Assembly: GCA_000697335.1 (NCBI GenBank)
Contig: JNEM01014175.1
Span: forward strand, 1-44,522
Reading direction: 5' to 3'
Length of the DNA: 44,522 bases
DNA from: Conidiobolus incongruus B7586
Taxonomy: Eukaryota > Entomophthoromycota > Entomophthoromycetes > Entomophthorales > Conidiobolaceae
The notes below the pieces were generated by a model. That model was not told the origin of the DNA. It ran no database searches and worked only from the letters and a program-made list of their open reading frames with translations. A program made the position numbers and the translations under genes. Shown here in pieces: positions 22,501 to 32,791 of the stretch. Numbering within the stretch: position 1 is the first letter of the stretch; every line of letters begins with the position of its first letter.

Positions 22501-24425
22501 TTTAACTATAGGATAAAATAATAAATAAGAGAGAATAAGTTAAGTTTAACTTTATAAATATTATCTTAAAACTAATAATATTTTGGTTAAGAAAAATAAA
22601 ACTAGCTGAATTAAAATATTTAGTTTACAAATAAAAACTTTTTGATTTAGTAAAAATAATTAAAAATCACTTACATTTCTTATTTTGTAATTTTTTCTTA
22701 ATATTTATAGATTATATATCACTTATCTACTTAAATACTTAAAAGTATTTATTAAGAAAATAAGTTAGATAGATTAAAACTATCTAAGCTTACCTTTTCT
22801 TTATTTAATATCTTTTAAGTTATTAAAATTATTTTGTAGATACCTTATTAAAAAATCTTACATACTTACCCTTTTATTCTAATTATAAAAACCTAGCAAA
22901 TATTAACTCAATGATTATTAATAAAGGAAATAAAGAATTTATTAAATTACTTTAAGAAACACTATTAAATAATGATTTTTTTATTTTAGTTAAAAAAGAA
23001 CTTTTTAAACTATTAGAAAACTAATTAAAATATGTTAAAAGATTTAAAATTATCAATAACCTACTATATTATAATAATTGTTTATATATTCCTGATATTC
23101 TTAAGATTTAACAAATAATATTTAATGAATGTTATAACTTATTTATTAAAAAACATTAAAATTAGTTAAAAATTATTAAGTGAATTAAAATAAAATATTA
23201 CTAACTTTCCCTAATTAAATTAGTTTAGAAATACATTAATACTTGTGATATATGTTAAAGAACTAAATATAATACTTAATTAAAATATAGTAAACTTATT
23301 CTTCTATAAGTCCCTAATAAAATTTAATAACAAATCTAACTTGATTTCATAGAAATTCCTAAATCAACAAATAGTTATAATAATTTACTAATTATAATTA
23401 ATTTATTTTCCAAATATACTTATTTTATTCTTTGTTTCAAAATTTCTATAGTTAAAAATGTTGCATAATTATTATTCTCTAATATCTTTACCTACTATAG
23501 AATTCTATAAATTATTATATCTAATAGAGATGTGTGATTCAACTCTTAATTTTAAAAGTTACTATTTTTTTCCTTTAAAATTAACTTAATTATATTTACT
23601 ACTAATTATCACTAAACCAATAAACTTGTTGAAAAAACTATTAAAACCCTAAAACAAATGATTAAAGCTTATATTAACACTAATCAATTAAATTAAGATA
23701 CCTATATCTATTAACTCTAATATTAATTTAATATCTTTATTAATAAATCAACATGTTTTATCTTTTATTTTATTAATTATAATAAACATCCTAATTTAAT
23801 AATTACTTTAAAACTTTAAATCAACTTATCTTTAAATATTGTTGAATTTTAATCTAATATCAAGAATATTAATTCCCTTGTTAAATTTAACTTAGAAGAA
23901 AATTAAAAGATTATAGAACAATAATATTTAAAGTTATTAAGAAATCCTTTTAAATATAAAATTAACATGTTTGTATACTTAGAATAATCTACCTTTAAAC
24001 CTACCTTATTTAAATCTAGTTTAAATCTAAAATATTTATCATTATATTATAGTCTTTATAAGATTTAATCTATTGATTTAAATTTTGAAAATATTACCTT
24101 AGAATTACCTCTAACTTTAAAGATCAACTTTACTTTTCACATATCTAAAATTAAACCATATTTTAAAGATTTTAATACTTTTCCTAATTAATTAAAAGCT
24201 TTAAAACTAGATTTAATTATTAATTAAAATACAGAAGAAAAATATTATGTTGATTATATAATTAAATCTAAATTTGTTAGGAATAAGCTTTATTTTTATA
24301 TAAAATAGATAGGTTATCCAATTAAAAAAGCTATATAAGAACCCCTAAAAGATATTAAAAATACCTTAGCCTATTATACCTATTTGTAAAAATCTACAGA
24401 ATGTGTCTCCTTTAAAAAATTTACT

Positions 24426-24432
24426 AAAAGGG
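24426..24432 (+). other. Polypurine tract of the gypsy element
   Basis: AAAAGGG directly before the 3' LTR, the expected site for plus-strand priming in this family. Confidence 0.6.
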
Positions 24433-24831
24433 TGTTAAGAGACTAATTCTCTAAATTCTTATATATACTTTAATATAATTAAATTAACTATAAATTATAT
24501 GATTAATTTATATTTATATAGTTATATTAATTATATAAATAGCATTGAATTATTTAATAAACTAAGTTTTTCTTTTTCTTCTCAATTCTTATTATTTTTT
24601 ACTTTTACATTACTTTTAAAATTGAGGCTACTTCTTATCAATATTATAGTATATTAACACTACCTAATATAAATCTTAATATATCAGTGACTCACCCCAG
24701 TTTGAAGCTTAATTAAACTTTGTTTACACTTGCACACTACAACTACATTATATTACCATGTTCTACACTATACTATTTTTATATCAAGTTTTCCTCTGTA
24801 TTATATTAATTTAACTACCACTACACCTACA
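24433..24831 (+). repeat. 3' LTR of the gypsy element
   Basis: 399 bp, same length as the 5' LTR, starts TG and ends ACCTACA. It is less AT-shifted than the 5' copy, holding C or G at many positions where the 5' copy has T or A. Confidence 0.9.
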
Positions 24832-24836
24832 AAAAT
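24832..24836. repeat. Target-site duplication of the gypsy element, right copy
   Basis: AAAAT, identical to 16220-16224. Confidence 0.8.
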
Positions 24837-25164
24837 AAATTGATTTGTGAAATTAATTATAATATCTATTATAAAATTATTTTGCTTAGACTATACATAT
24901 ATTTATTTATATTAATCTTTTAATCCTTAATATAACTTCTTACAAATCATTTAATCCTTTAGTTAGCTTAAATTATAAAAATAAATTTCAATAATTAAGT
25001 ATAAAATTATATTTAAAATATAATTAAAAGGATCAATTTATAATATTATATAGCTCTAGTATATTTTCAAAATATAGATGACCTGTTCTGTAATAACATT
25101 AAATATTTTATATAATAAGGTCTTTTTCATATTTAAAGGAAATGAAGAAATGGATTTTAAATAG
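24837..25164. other. AT-rich spacer right of the nest
   Basis: Contains TTTTCAAAATA at about 25063, which is inverted relative to TATTTTGAAAATAC at about 25182 and might mark a terminus of the unknown repeat. No gene. Confidence 0.4.
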
Positions 25165-25540
25165 AGCCAAAACTTAATATTATATTTTGAAAATACTTGT
25201 CTGTCTTTATTTAATAGTTAAGTTAATATAATTCCTCATTTGTAATAGCTTTATTAGTTCATATTTAAAGGATATTCTTTGTTTTATTTGTTCTCTTTGT
25301 TAGACTTTAACCAAACCCTATATTATTCACTCAATCAACTATTTAACCTTAAAAGTGTTAAAAAGAGAAGAAAGGTTTTTTCTAGATATTTTGCTATAAT
25401 ACCCCAGTAGTAAATTAGCTTTAAGACATATATTCCCAATAAGTTAAAAGCAGGATTAATAAATAATTTAATAAATTTTATTATAAGTACTTTAATAACA
25501 ATAATCTCTATTTACAAAACTCATTATAAAACATAATACT
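25165..25540 (+). repeat. Unknown dispersed repeat, copy 2 (AT-shifted)
   Basis: Matches the minus strand of 7482-7852 along its length, with differences mainly of C/T and G/A type: this copy has T or A where copy 1 has C or G. The coding-like frame of copy 1 can still be followed (KGYSLFYL, SLLDFNQ, YSLNQLF) but is more broken. The short segment CATATTTAAAGGA occurs twice (about 25130 and 25259). Confidence 0.65.
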
Positions 25541-26280
25541 TTAAATAATTAATTATAAAATTTTGACAAAATGATTTAGGACTAATAGTCATACTGGGTT
25601 GAGAAATTTCAAAAAATAACTCACTAAACAATCAAATATTACAATTTAAGACATTATATTTTAAATATTTACTATGAAATATGAAATATTAAATTCAAAA
25701 TATATTAAGTTTTAATATTTTATCTTTATAAATTTAATTGTCATTTTAAATTTAATTCATTTATTTTTCCATTAAATTAATTTGACATTTGGTCAGTTTT
25801 AATTAATAATATGCTATCAGTAATAAATATCTTCTCACTCACCAATATAATATTAAACTAAACTGCTGACTTTAATTTTGGAAATAATAAAGTGAAAATA
25901 TTCATTTTTCATTTAAATTGAATATATAATATACATAATATTAAATTTGTCATATATATCCAAATCAATCATCCAATTGAAATTTCCATTATATTCGTCA
26001 GATCCTGTTTGAGAGGAAGCTTCACTTTGAAAATAAAACAAATATTTGTGTGTTTTACTTCATTATCCAATAAAATTTTCTATTAAAAAACAAAATATTA
26101 TGCGTCAACAATTCCAGTTCCATGAATAATTAATATTCATGTAAGTAAGAGCTTACCAATATTGAGTCAATCTTAACCAATAATTTGATTTGCAGTCTCA
26201 AACTAATTAATCTAAATAACCATATAAAATACTGAAAAATTTAAAGGTTTGGAAAATTTGATGATTGTTGATAACAGCAT
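25541..26280. other. AT-rich intergenic DNA upstream of receptor 1
   Basis: No gene. The last 300 bp become less AT-rich towards the receptor promoter. Confidence 0.55.
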
Positions 26281-26287
26281 TATAAAA
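26281..26287 (+). promoter_or_regulatory. TATA box candidate of receptor gene 1
   Basis: TATAAAA 32-38 bp upstream of the ATG. This would give a very short leader, so transcription may start elsewhere or use a different box. Confidence 0.35.
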
Positions 26288-26318
26288 CAATAAATTGATG
26301 AAATAATATATACAAAAG

Positions 26319-27266
26319 ATGAAACAAATTACATTGGTAGGTCTATGGATGTTTTTAATCCAAAGTTTATTGGGAATTTTATTCAACTTTGGGTTGTTGA
26401 GTATATTAAACTTTACAAAACAGACTAATACGGAGGTGGGGATCATGGGTGCTATTAGCTTTTTAGACTTAATTTACAGTATCTGTCTGTTGGGTTTTAG
26501 TGTTGCTAGATTTAATTTTAATTATGTTGTGAAGCCTTATGATCATTATTTGTGCGCATTATCCGCTACTGTATTACCTGGTGTTTGTTTGTGTTCTCTT
26601 GATTTAATTACACTGCTAGCTATCGTTAGATATTTAAAGGCTAAGAAAAATACCACTGTAACAGCATGGACTCTAACCCCAATCATTGCACTAGTGGTGG
26701 GTAGTACATTGATTCCAGCAGTAGCTATCCTACCATTCTCCAATTACACCAAATGGAAATCGGAAATCTTTTGCACTTATGGCCTAGCACCAGTGAACAA
26801 AATTTTTAAAATGTACATGTTCTTCAAATTCTTGGTGTGTATTGTAGTATTGGTTGTTTGTTATGTAAAAGTCGTTTTAGTTTATCGCCGTACTATAAAA
26901 CGCAATAGGACAAATACTCTTCCACATATATCAGATCCTTCTAGTAAAAATGGAGTGGTGACAGAAGCTCAGACACGTATTACATTAAGATACACCATTG
27001 TGATGATTCTATACTGTGTCATCCTGTTTCCAGAATTGGGATCGGTTATTTCCTATATTTCAAAGCCGCGACCAGTTGACCCTTGGGAGGAGTTTATTAT
27101 CAGCTGGATGGAGGGATTCTTAGCTGTGATTAATCCCATTTTTGTTCTCGTTGTTCATCGCGAAACTTGGGCTTTTATTATTGCTAGTGTTACCAGGAAG
27201 AAGAAAAATACTCGCTCAGACCATCGCTATTCTCATTATAATCCTTACAGTCGTTTTAGGTATTAG
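26319..27266 (+). CDS. Seven-transmembrane receptor, class A (rhodopsin-like) GPCR type, receptor 1
   Basis: Single-exon gene for 315 residues with seven hydrophobic helices (about 9-30, 40-62, 80-105, 117-138, 165-189, 223-247, 261-281). Class A landmarks are in place: Asn23 in helix 1, Asp50 in helix 2, Cys79 before helix 3 and Cys152 in the second outer loop (a likely disulfide), Arg104 in IVRY at the end of helix 3, Trp117 in helix 4, FPE (237-239) in helix 6 and NPIFV (272-276) in helix 7. The last positions correspond to the DRY and NPxxY switches in altered form. A basic third inner loop and tail could contact a G protein. The ligand cannot be told; there is no retinal-binding Lys in helix 7, so an opsin role is unlikely. 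The PWEE (255-258) and EIFC motifs recur in receptor 2, making the two a subfamily. Confidence 0.85.
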   Translation: MKQITLVGLWMFLIQSLLGILFNFGLLSILNFTKQTNTEVGIMGAISFLDLIYSICLLGFSVARFNFNYVVKPYDHYLCALSATVLPGVCLCSLDLITLLAIVRYLKAKKNTTVTAWTLTPIIALVVGSTLIPAVAILPFSNYTKWKSEIFCTYGLAPVNKIFKMYMFFKFLVCIVVLVVCYVKVVLVYRRTIKRNRTNTLPHISDPSSKNGVVTEAQTRITLRYTIVMILYCVILFPELGSVISYISKPRPVDPWEEFIISWMEGFLAVINPIFVLVVHRETWAFIIASVTRKKKNTRSDHRYSHYNPYSRFRY

Positions 27267-28194
27267 TTATTACTAATCACTCTAATGTATTTGTTATTAT
27301 TTAAATTTTGTTCATTACTGTGTTCTTTTTATCATATGATTTGAATAAACATTGCTTCTGCGTCCACAACTAATTTTTGTTTCAGTTTATTTCATTGATT
27401 TGGATCAATATCTTAATTCATTTAATCACTTTTTATATCTAATTTTTTAAAATGTGATATTAAATTTATTTTGGCAATTGAATGTAATAATCTAGATATA
27501 TAGCTATGAGTTATTTACTATATTAAACTTTGAAAAATCCAGCCAATTTTAGGATATTTTATAAACTAATTAATTAGTATAAAATTTCAATTTCTAGCTT
27601 GCATGGTGCAATAGACAAAATAGCTCTAATATTTATTATGAAGCTGTTGGTTCAAATCTGATTGAGAGCGTTTATCAAGTCCGTTTTTTGCAATTGAACC
27701 CTCTAATGAAAATTAGATAATTAACCTCACACTCTAATACATTAGATCATGTTATACTGGAATAAGTTTTGATATTTCTTATTATATAATATTTTGCATT
27801 AGAATCAAGAACAAAATTTATAATCAAATATTTAAAATTAAGTGTAATGAAATGTACATATGAAAAAACTATCTTTTATTGCTCAGCCTTAACAAATTGA
27901 ATATAAATAGTTTGAAATATATTGTGTTATCATAAATTGAATATTTAATTTAGAAAAATTAATATAATATTTCAAAATTATAGTTTTGAATAACCTTAAT
28001 ATATGTGGTAATTATATCAATATTCAAATTGAACTGAATTTTTGAAAACAATTATATTCTTGGCTGATGATAAAAAACAATAATCCTCTTAATTAATTAA
28101 CAAAAAATTAAGAATATCATAGCTATAAATCATATTATATTTCTTAGTAAAGCTATAGATAATATGATTATAATAGTAAATATTTCATTTTAGA
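27267..28194. other. Intergenic DNA with a tRNA-like remnant
   Basis: AT-rich. The only structured sequence noted is the tRNA-sized segment at 27597-27669. Confidence 0.55.
27597..27669 (+). other. Decayed tRNA-like sequence or tRNA-derived SINE head
   Basis: 73 nt. The ends GCTTGCA and TGAGAGC pair at six of seven positions. GGTTCAAATC matches a B-box/T-loop, but its stem relies mainly on G-T pairs. An A-box-like TGGTGCAATAGA lies 42 nt upstream. The anticodon stem does not pair, so it is not a working tRNA gene; it could be a pseudogene, a SINE end or chance. Confidence 0.22.
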
Positions 28195-29490
28195 AAAAGG
28201 AATAAAAGTTTTTGTAATATCTGATTTCTCAATCATACTATTAGTTTGGGTCTTCAACTGTATATAAAATAAATAAAAGATTTTATAATTTTAAACACTA
28301 TATATATAATAATTTGATATAAAATTAAATTATATTTAAACTTAATAATGATTATTAAAATATTTTTTATTATATTATTATTAAAACTCAACCACAAATT
28401 CTTTAGAATCATTTAAAATTTACAAATAGTTTATAAAGATAATATTAAGTCTAAAATAACTTTTTTTACTAAATTTGTTAGTATAAAGTTAAAAAGGAAA
28501 TCATTTAAAATTTGCTAAGACTTAAATTATTAAATTTTATTATTATTCTTCAATTATTAATAATATTAAGAAATTAGTTTTTTAAACTCATATATATATT
28601 TCCATATAATTCAAATAAATATAAATTATATAATTCCTTTATACTTTTATAGCTAAATTTATTATATAAATAATATTGAATTATCTAATAAAATAGGTTT
28701 TTTTCATTTTAACTTTTATTATTTTTTATCTTTTATATTATTTCTAAAATTAAGACTATATTTTATCAATATTATAATATATTAACATTACCTAATATAA
28801 AACCTAATATACCAATGACTCATTGTTTATTAAAGCTTAATTAAGTATTGTTTATATTTCTATATTATTTTATTATATTCTTATACCATAATATTTTTAT
28901 ATTAAGTATTCTTCTATATTATATTGGTTATGTTACCATTATATTTATAAAATTACTATTATTTTATTTTAAAAATATTAATGTATTAATATTTTTTACT
29001 TCAATTTAAAATTAAATATAAAAAAAATAAAATAATTAATAAAAATTATTATCATTCAAAAGTTATTCCATTATCTTTAGTGGTATTATCATAAATAATA
29101 AATTACCCTCTTTAATTTATAATTTATTACCAAAAATAGAAAAAATATTTAAGTTGAGAAATTAAAACTATCATTATAAATTCCTAAAAAACGATTATAT
29201 AAAAAATCAAATATTATAATTAAGTATCAATTAAATAACTTTAATATTGTATTAATTATTACCAACCAAAATAAATTACTATAATAAAATATACTTTATA
29301 TTTTTATAAACTAATGTTATTAATGGATATAAAATAATTTTAATGAAAAAATATTTATTTTATATAGAAGTAGTTAAATACATATAATAAAAATTATTTA
29401 AGATATGTTTATTAAAAAACTAGTCTTTATCACCACATCTACTATATTCACCAAATATAAATCTTTATTATTATACTTGTGTTAGTAAGT
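28195..29490 (+). mobile_element. mariner copy C, decayed, split by a solo LTR
   Basis: The segment from about 28195 to 28563 follows the left end of the other mariners (ATCTGATTTCTC near 28220; transposase start CAACCACAAATTCTTTAGAATC near 28390 aligns with 17487). Similarity returns after the LTR and is clear at 29430-29465 (CACCACATCTACTATATTC, compare 18245). The ends are too eroded to place exactly. Some positions keep C or G that copies A, B and D have lost. Confidence 0.55.
28564..28949 (+). repeat. Solo LTR of the gypsy family
   Basis: 386 bp aligning from end to end with the 399-bp LTRs of the 16.2-kb element. There is no internal element beside it, so it is the usual product of recombination between two LTRs. 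It is the most AT-shifted LTR copy, no clear 5-bp duplication remains, and it interrupts a mariner. Confidence 0.8.
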
Positions 29491-30286
29491 TAAAAAATTT
29501 GATTCAAGGTTAAAAATATGATAATATTTTTATTTTATATTTCAAAATTAAGGGCGTGATTTTAAAGATAAATTATAAGAACCAGTGTGTTAAGGTTAAA
29601 CAATTACCTTTAGAATAGAATTCCTTTAATGAAAAACAAGAAAGTTATTAATTATCAAAATCATATTATATTGCTTTAACTTTTTATTTTAAAAAATTAA
29701 AATCAATAAAGTTGTTTTTTGATTCATAATATATTAATATAATTATTGCTTTTTTATATATTTTGTAAATTTCGAATACTCTTTAAATCAAGATTTAACT
29801 AGAATATGATTTATATTTAATCCAGTAATTCAAAATATATGATATTGCAATTAAGAATATATTATATTTTTTCTTAATATTAAGACTTGTGGTTGGAGAA
29901 TTCCTTTCCAATATGGAAAATTCAAATGTTATAATAATTCAATATTGTTCAAAATTTAATCAAAAATTATATGAATAAGTTGTATTAAAATACTAACGAA
30001 ATTCTTAATAAGCATGAAAAATATGTTTAATTGTTGATTTTTTACTTATTATCATATTAGGTAAGAAAATGAAATAGATACACATTTATAACCAATAATG
30101 ATTGAAACAACGTAATTTTTTGAGTATTAAATTAGAAATGGGAAAATTCAAATCCAATCCCATAATTCTAACAGCCAACAATTGCCAATTTAATTTTTCA
30201 TTGATTAGGAATTCAATAATGACGAATTATCAATCCAATAAAATATTTATAATTAACATATAAATATATAAATAATAAAATAAAAT
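29491..30286. other. AT-rich intergenic DNA upstream of CCT1
   Basis: No gene seen. The final 150 bp hold A/T-rich promoter-like sequence without a canonical TATAAAA. Confidence 0.5.
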
Positions 30287-32249
30287 ATGACTTCAGTATT
30301 TAATAAAGAACAATCCGGTTCCCTCTTATTGGGAGGTAGTAGAACTTCAGGTCAAGAAGTTAGAAATCAAAATGGTATTCTATCCATCTATATTATATTT
30401 AAAATATTTTTAATCAATTGAATATTAATAACTTGTCGAATTTAGTTTTGGCTGCCGTTTCTATCGCTAATATCGTTAAGAGTTCTTTGGGTCCCGTCGG
30501 TTTGGATAAAATGATGGTGGATGATATTGGTGTAAGTTACGAAATAAATTTCAAATTAGAAAAAAATAATAACAAAATAATCTAGGATGTTACCATCTCC
30601 AACGATGGTGCCACAATTTTATCCTTATTAGAAGTTGAACATCCCGCTGGTAAAGTTTTAGTCGAATTAGCTCACCAACAAGATCAAGAAGTTGGGGATG
30701 GTACGACATCTGTAGTTTTAATCACCGCCGAATTACTTAAGAGAGCCAATCAACTCGTGTTGAATAAGATTCACCCCACTACTATTATTTCAGGTTATCG
30801 TTTAGCCAGTAAGGAAGCTTGCAAATTTATTGCTGATCAGATGACCGCTAAGGTCGACAAATTGGGCCGCGAAAGTTTGATTAACGTTTCCAAGACTTCC
30901 ATGTCTAGTAAGATTTTGTCTAACGACTCCGATTTCTTCTCCAATATCGCTGTCGACGCCGTTCAAGCTATTAAGACTACCGGTCCCCGCGGCGAAATCA
31001 GATGCCCCATTCAAGCTATCAACGTTTTGAAGGCTCATGGTAAATCCGCTACTGAATCAATGTTCATTAAGGGTTATGCCTTGAACTGTACCGTTGCCAG
31101 TCAAGCTATGAAGAAAAAGATCACCAATGCTAAGATCGCCTGTTTGGATATTAATCTCCAAAAGGCTAAGATGCATATGGGTGTCAATATCGTCATTGAT
31201 GATCCTGAACAATTAGAAGCTATCAGACTTAGGTACATTTATTAAATGCCGTTTCATCGGATTAATGCTAATCCAATTTAATAATTAGAGAAATTGAAAT
31301 CACCACTGAAAAGATTAAGAAGATTCTCGATTCCGGTGCCAATGTCATCCTCACAACTAAGGGTATTGATGATCTCTGTCTCAAGCCCTTCGTTGAGGCT
31401 GGCGCTATGGCCGTCCGCCGTTGTAAGAAGGAAGACCTCCGTCGTATTGCCAAGGCTACTGGAGGTAAATAAATTATTTATTAAATATATATTTATGATA
31501 ATTAATACAATTCCAATTTTAGCCACTTTAATCTCCACTTTAGCCAATCTCGAAGGTGAAGAAACTTTCGAATCCTCCTACCTCGGTCACGCCGAAGAAG
31601 TTTCTCAAGAAAAGATCAGTGACGACGAATGTATCATCATCCGCGGTACCAAGCATCAGAACGCCGCCAGTATCATCTTGAGAGGTGCCAACGATTTTAT
31701 GTTGGACGAAATGGAAAGAGCACTCCATGATGCCATTTGCGCCATTAAACGTACCCTCGAATCCGGTGCCGTCGTTCCCGGTGGTGGTGCTGTCGAAGCT
31801 GCCCTCAGTATTTATTTGGAAAACTTTGCCACATCATTGGTAAGTATTTGCATTTATCATTTTTGAATTTTTGATGACTCATCTATTGCTAGGGCTCTCG
31901 CGAACAACTTGCCATCTCTGAATTCGCCAATGCACTCTTAACCATCCCCAAGACCCTTGCTATTAACGCCGCCAAAGACTCCATCGATCTCGTCGCCAAG
32001 CTACGTTCCTACCAGAACGCCGCTCAATTCGCCGCCACCCAGGACGATAAACGCCGTCAGCTCAAGTGGTACGGTTTGGACTTAATGCAAGGTACTTTGA
32101 GAGACAATTTGAAGGCTGGTGTGCTAGAGCCTGCTATGTCCAAGATCAAATCCTTAAAAGCCGCTACGGAAGCTGCTATCTCCATTCTCAGAATTGACGA
32201 TATGATCGAAGTGATGCCCGAACCCAAGGAAGGTGAAGAAGGTCACTAG
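30287..32249 (+). CDS. CCT1: T-complex protein 1 subunit alpha (CCT1), cytosolic chaperonin
   Basis: Subunit alpha of the TRiC/CCT ring, which folds actin, tubulin and other cytosolic proteins using ATP. Six exons: 30287-30374, 30446-30531, 30586-31232, 31289-31464, 31523-31839 and 31893-32249. All five introns are GT-AG and 53-71 bp. The joined frame gives 556 residues, the normal length. Signature stretches include SIANIVKSSLGPVGLDKM, DDIGDVTISNDGAT (residues 55-68), the nucleotide-binding GDGTTS (95-100), KIHPTTIISGYRLA, the late Asp in LDEMERALHDA (393-403) and VVPGGGAVE (416-424), followed by the acidic end. The start was chosen from MTSVFNKEQSG, which matches the family start. The later exons use many C-ending codons, unlike neighbouring genes, as expected for a highly expressed gene. 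No sign of damage. Confidence 0.97.
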
Positions 32250-32791
32250 TTCATCTAATATGACACCATTACTATTTAGACATTATATCGATTATTATTA
32301 TTATGTTGAATCAATATTCCCTCTTTCATTCATTATAAACATAAATTATTCTGTATATTTGACATTTTTTACACTTTTTTCAGCTTTCATATAGTGATAG
32401 AAGATTTAATTTCTAACAACTAAATTTAAAACCATTACCAAAAGTTTTATTTCAATATGTCTAATTCTTGATAATTTATGAAACGTTCCCAAAATTCATA
32501 GAATATTTATTGAATTCTAATCAATCTCATATTAAATTGTACTATTTAAAAATTTTAGAAATGAGTTTTAAAATTCATATCCTTCAATAAATATGGTTTG
32601 CAATGTGATGAAATTTTGAACTTAGATAAAATTTTTAAACCTGAAATAGAGTAGTAATGGAAATTAACTTATAAAAAACTTCAATTAAATGGTCATATAT
32701 AAACAATATTTAGCATAGCTACTTACATTAATTGGCTTTATTTTCTAATTATTAATCCTTATATTATCATTAATTAATTTAAAATATCCTA
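32250..32791. other. Convergent 3' intergenic region
   Basis: Lies between the 3' end of CCT1 and the 3' end of the minus-strand repeat-protein gene. AT-rich, no further feature seen. Confidence 0.6.

Larger units (their letters stand above)
16225..24831 (+). mobile_element. Ty3/gypsy chromovirus, old broken copy with nested DNA transposons
   Basis: LTR retrotransposon fossil bounded by two 399-bp LTRs beginning TG and ending CA (the 5' end of that pair eroded) and by a 5-bp AAAAT duplication. Domains in order on the plus strand are gag with a zinc knuckle (about 20520-20580), reverse transcriptase (about 21680-22320), RNase H (about 22330-22880), integrase with zinc-binding and catalytic domains (about 23100-23800) and a C-terminal chromodomain (about 24200-24400). 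Integrase behind RNase H marks Ty3/gypsy, and the chromodomain marks the chromovirus branch. Without the 2.9-kb Tc1 insert the element would be about 5.7 kb, a normal size. It is broken throughout by dozens of disruptions. The LTRs differ at roughly 14 percent of positions by hand count, almost all transitions, so it is old or heavily mutated. Confidence 0.9.

Noticed and set aside
31294-31866. 190-codon plus-strand frame in CCT1
   Set aside because: It reads exon 4 out of frame, crosses intron 4 and then follows exon 5; the exon structure of CCT1 explains it.
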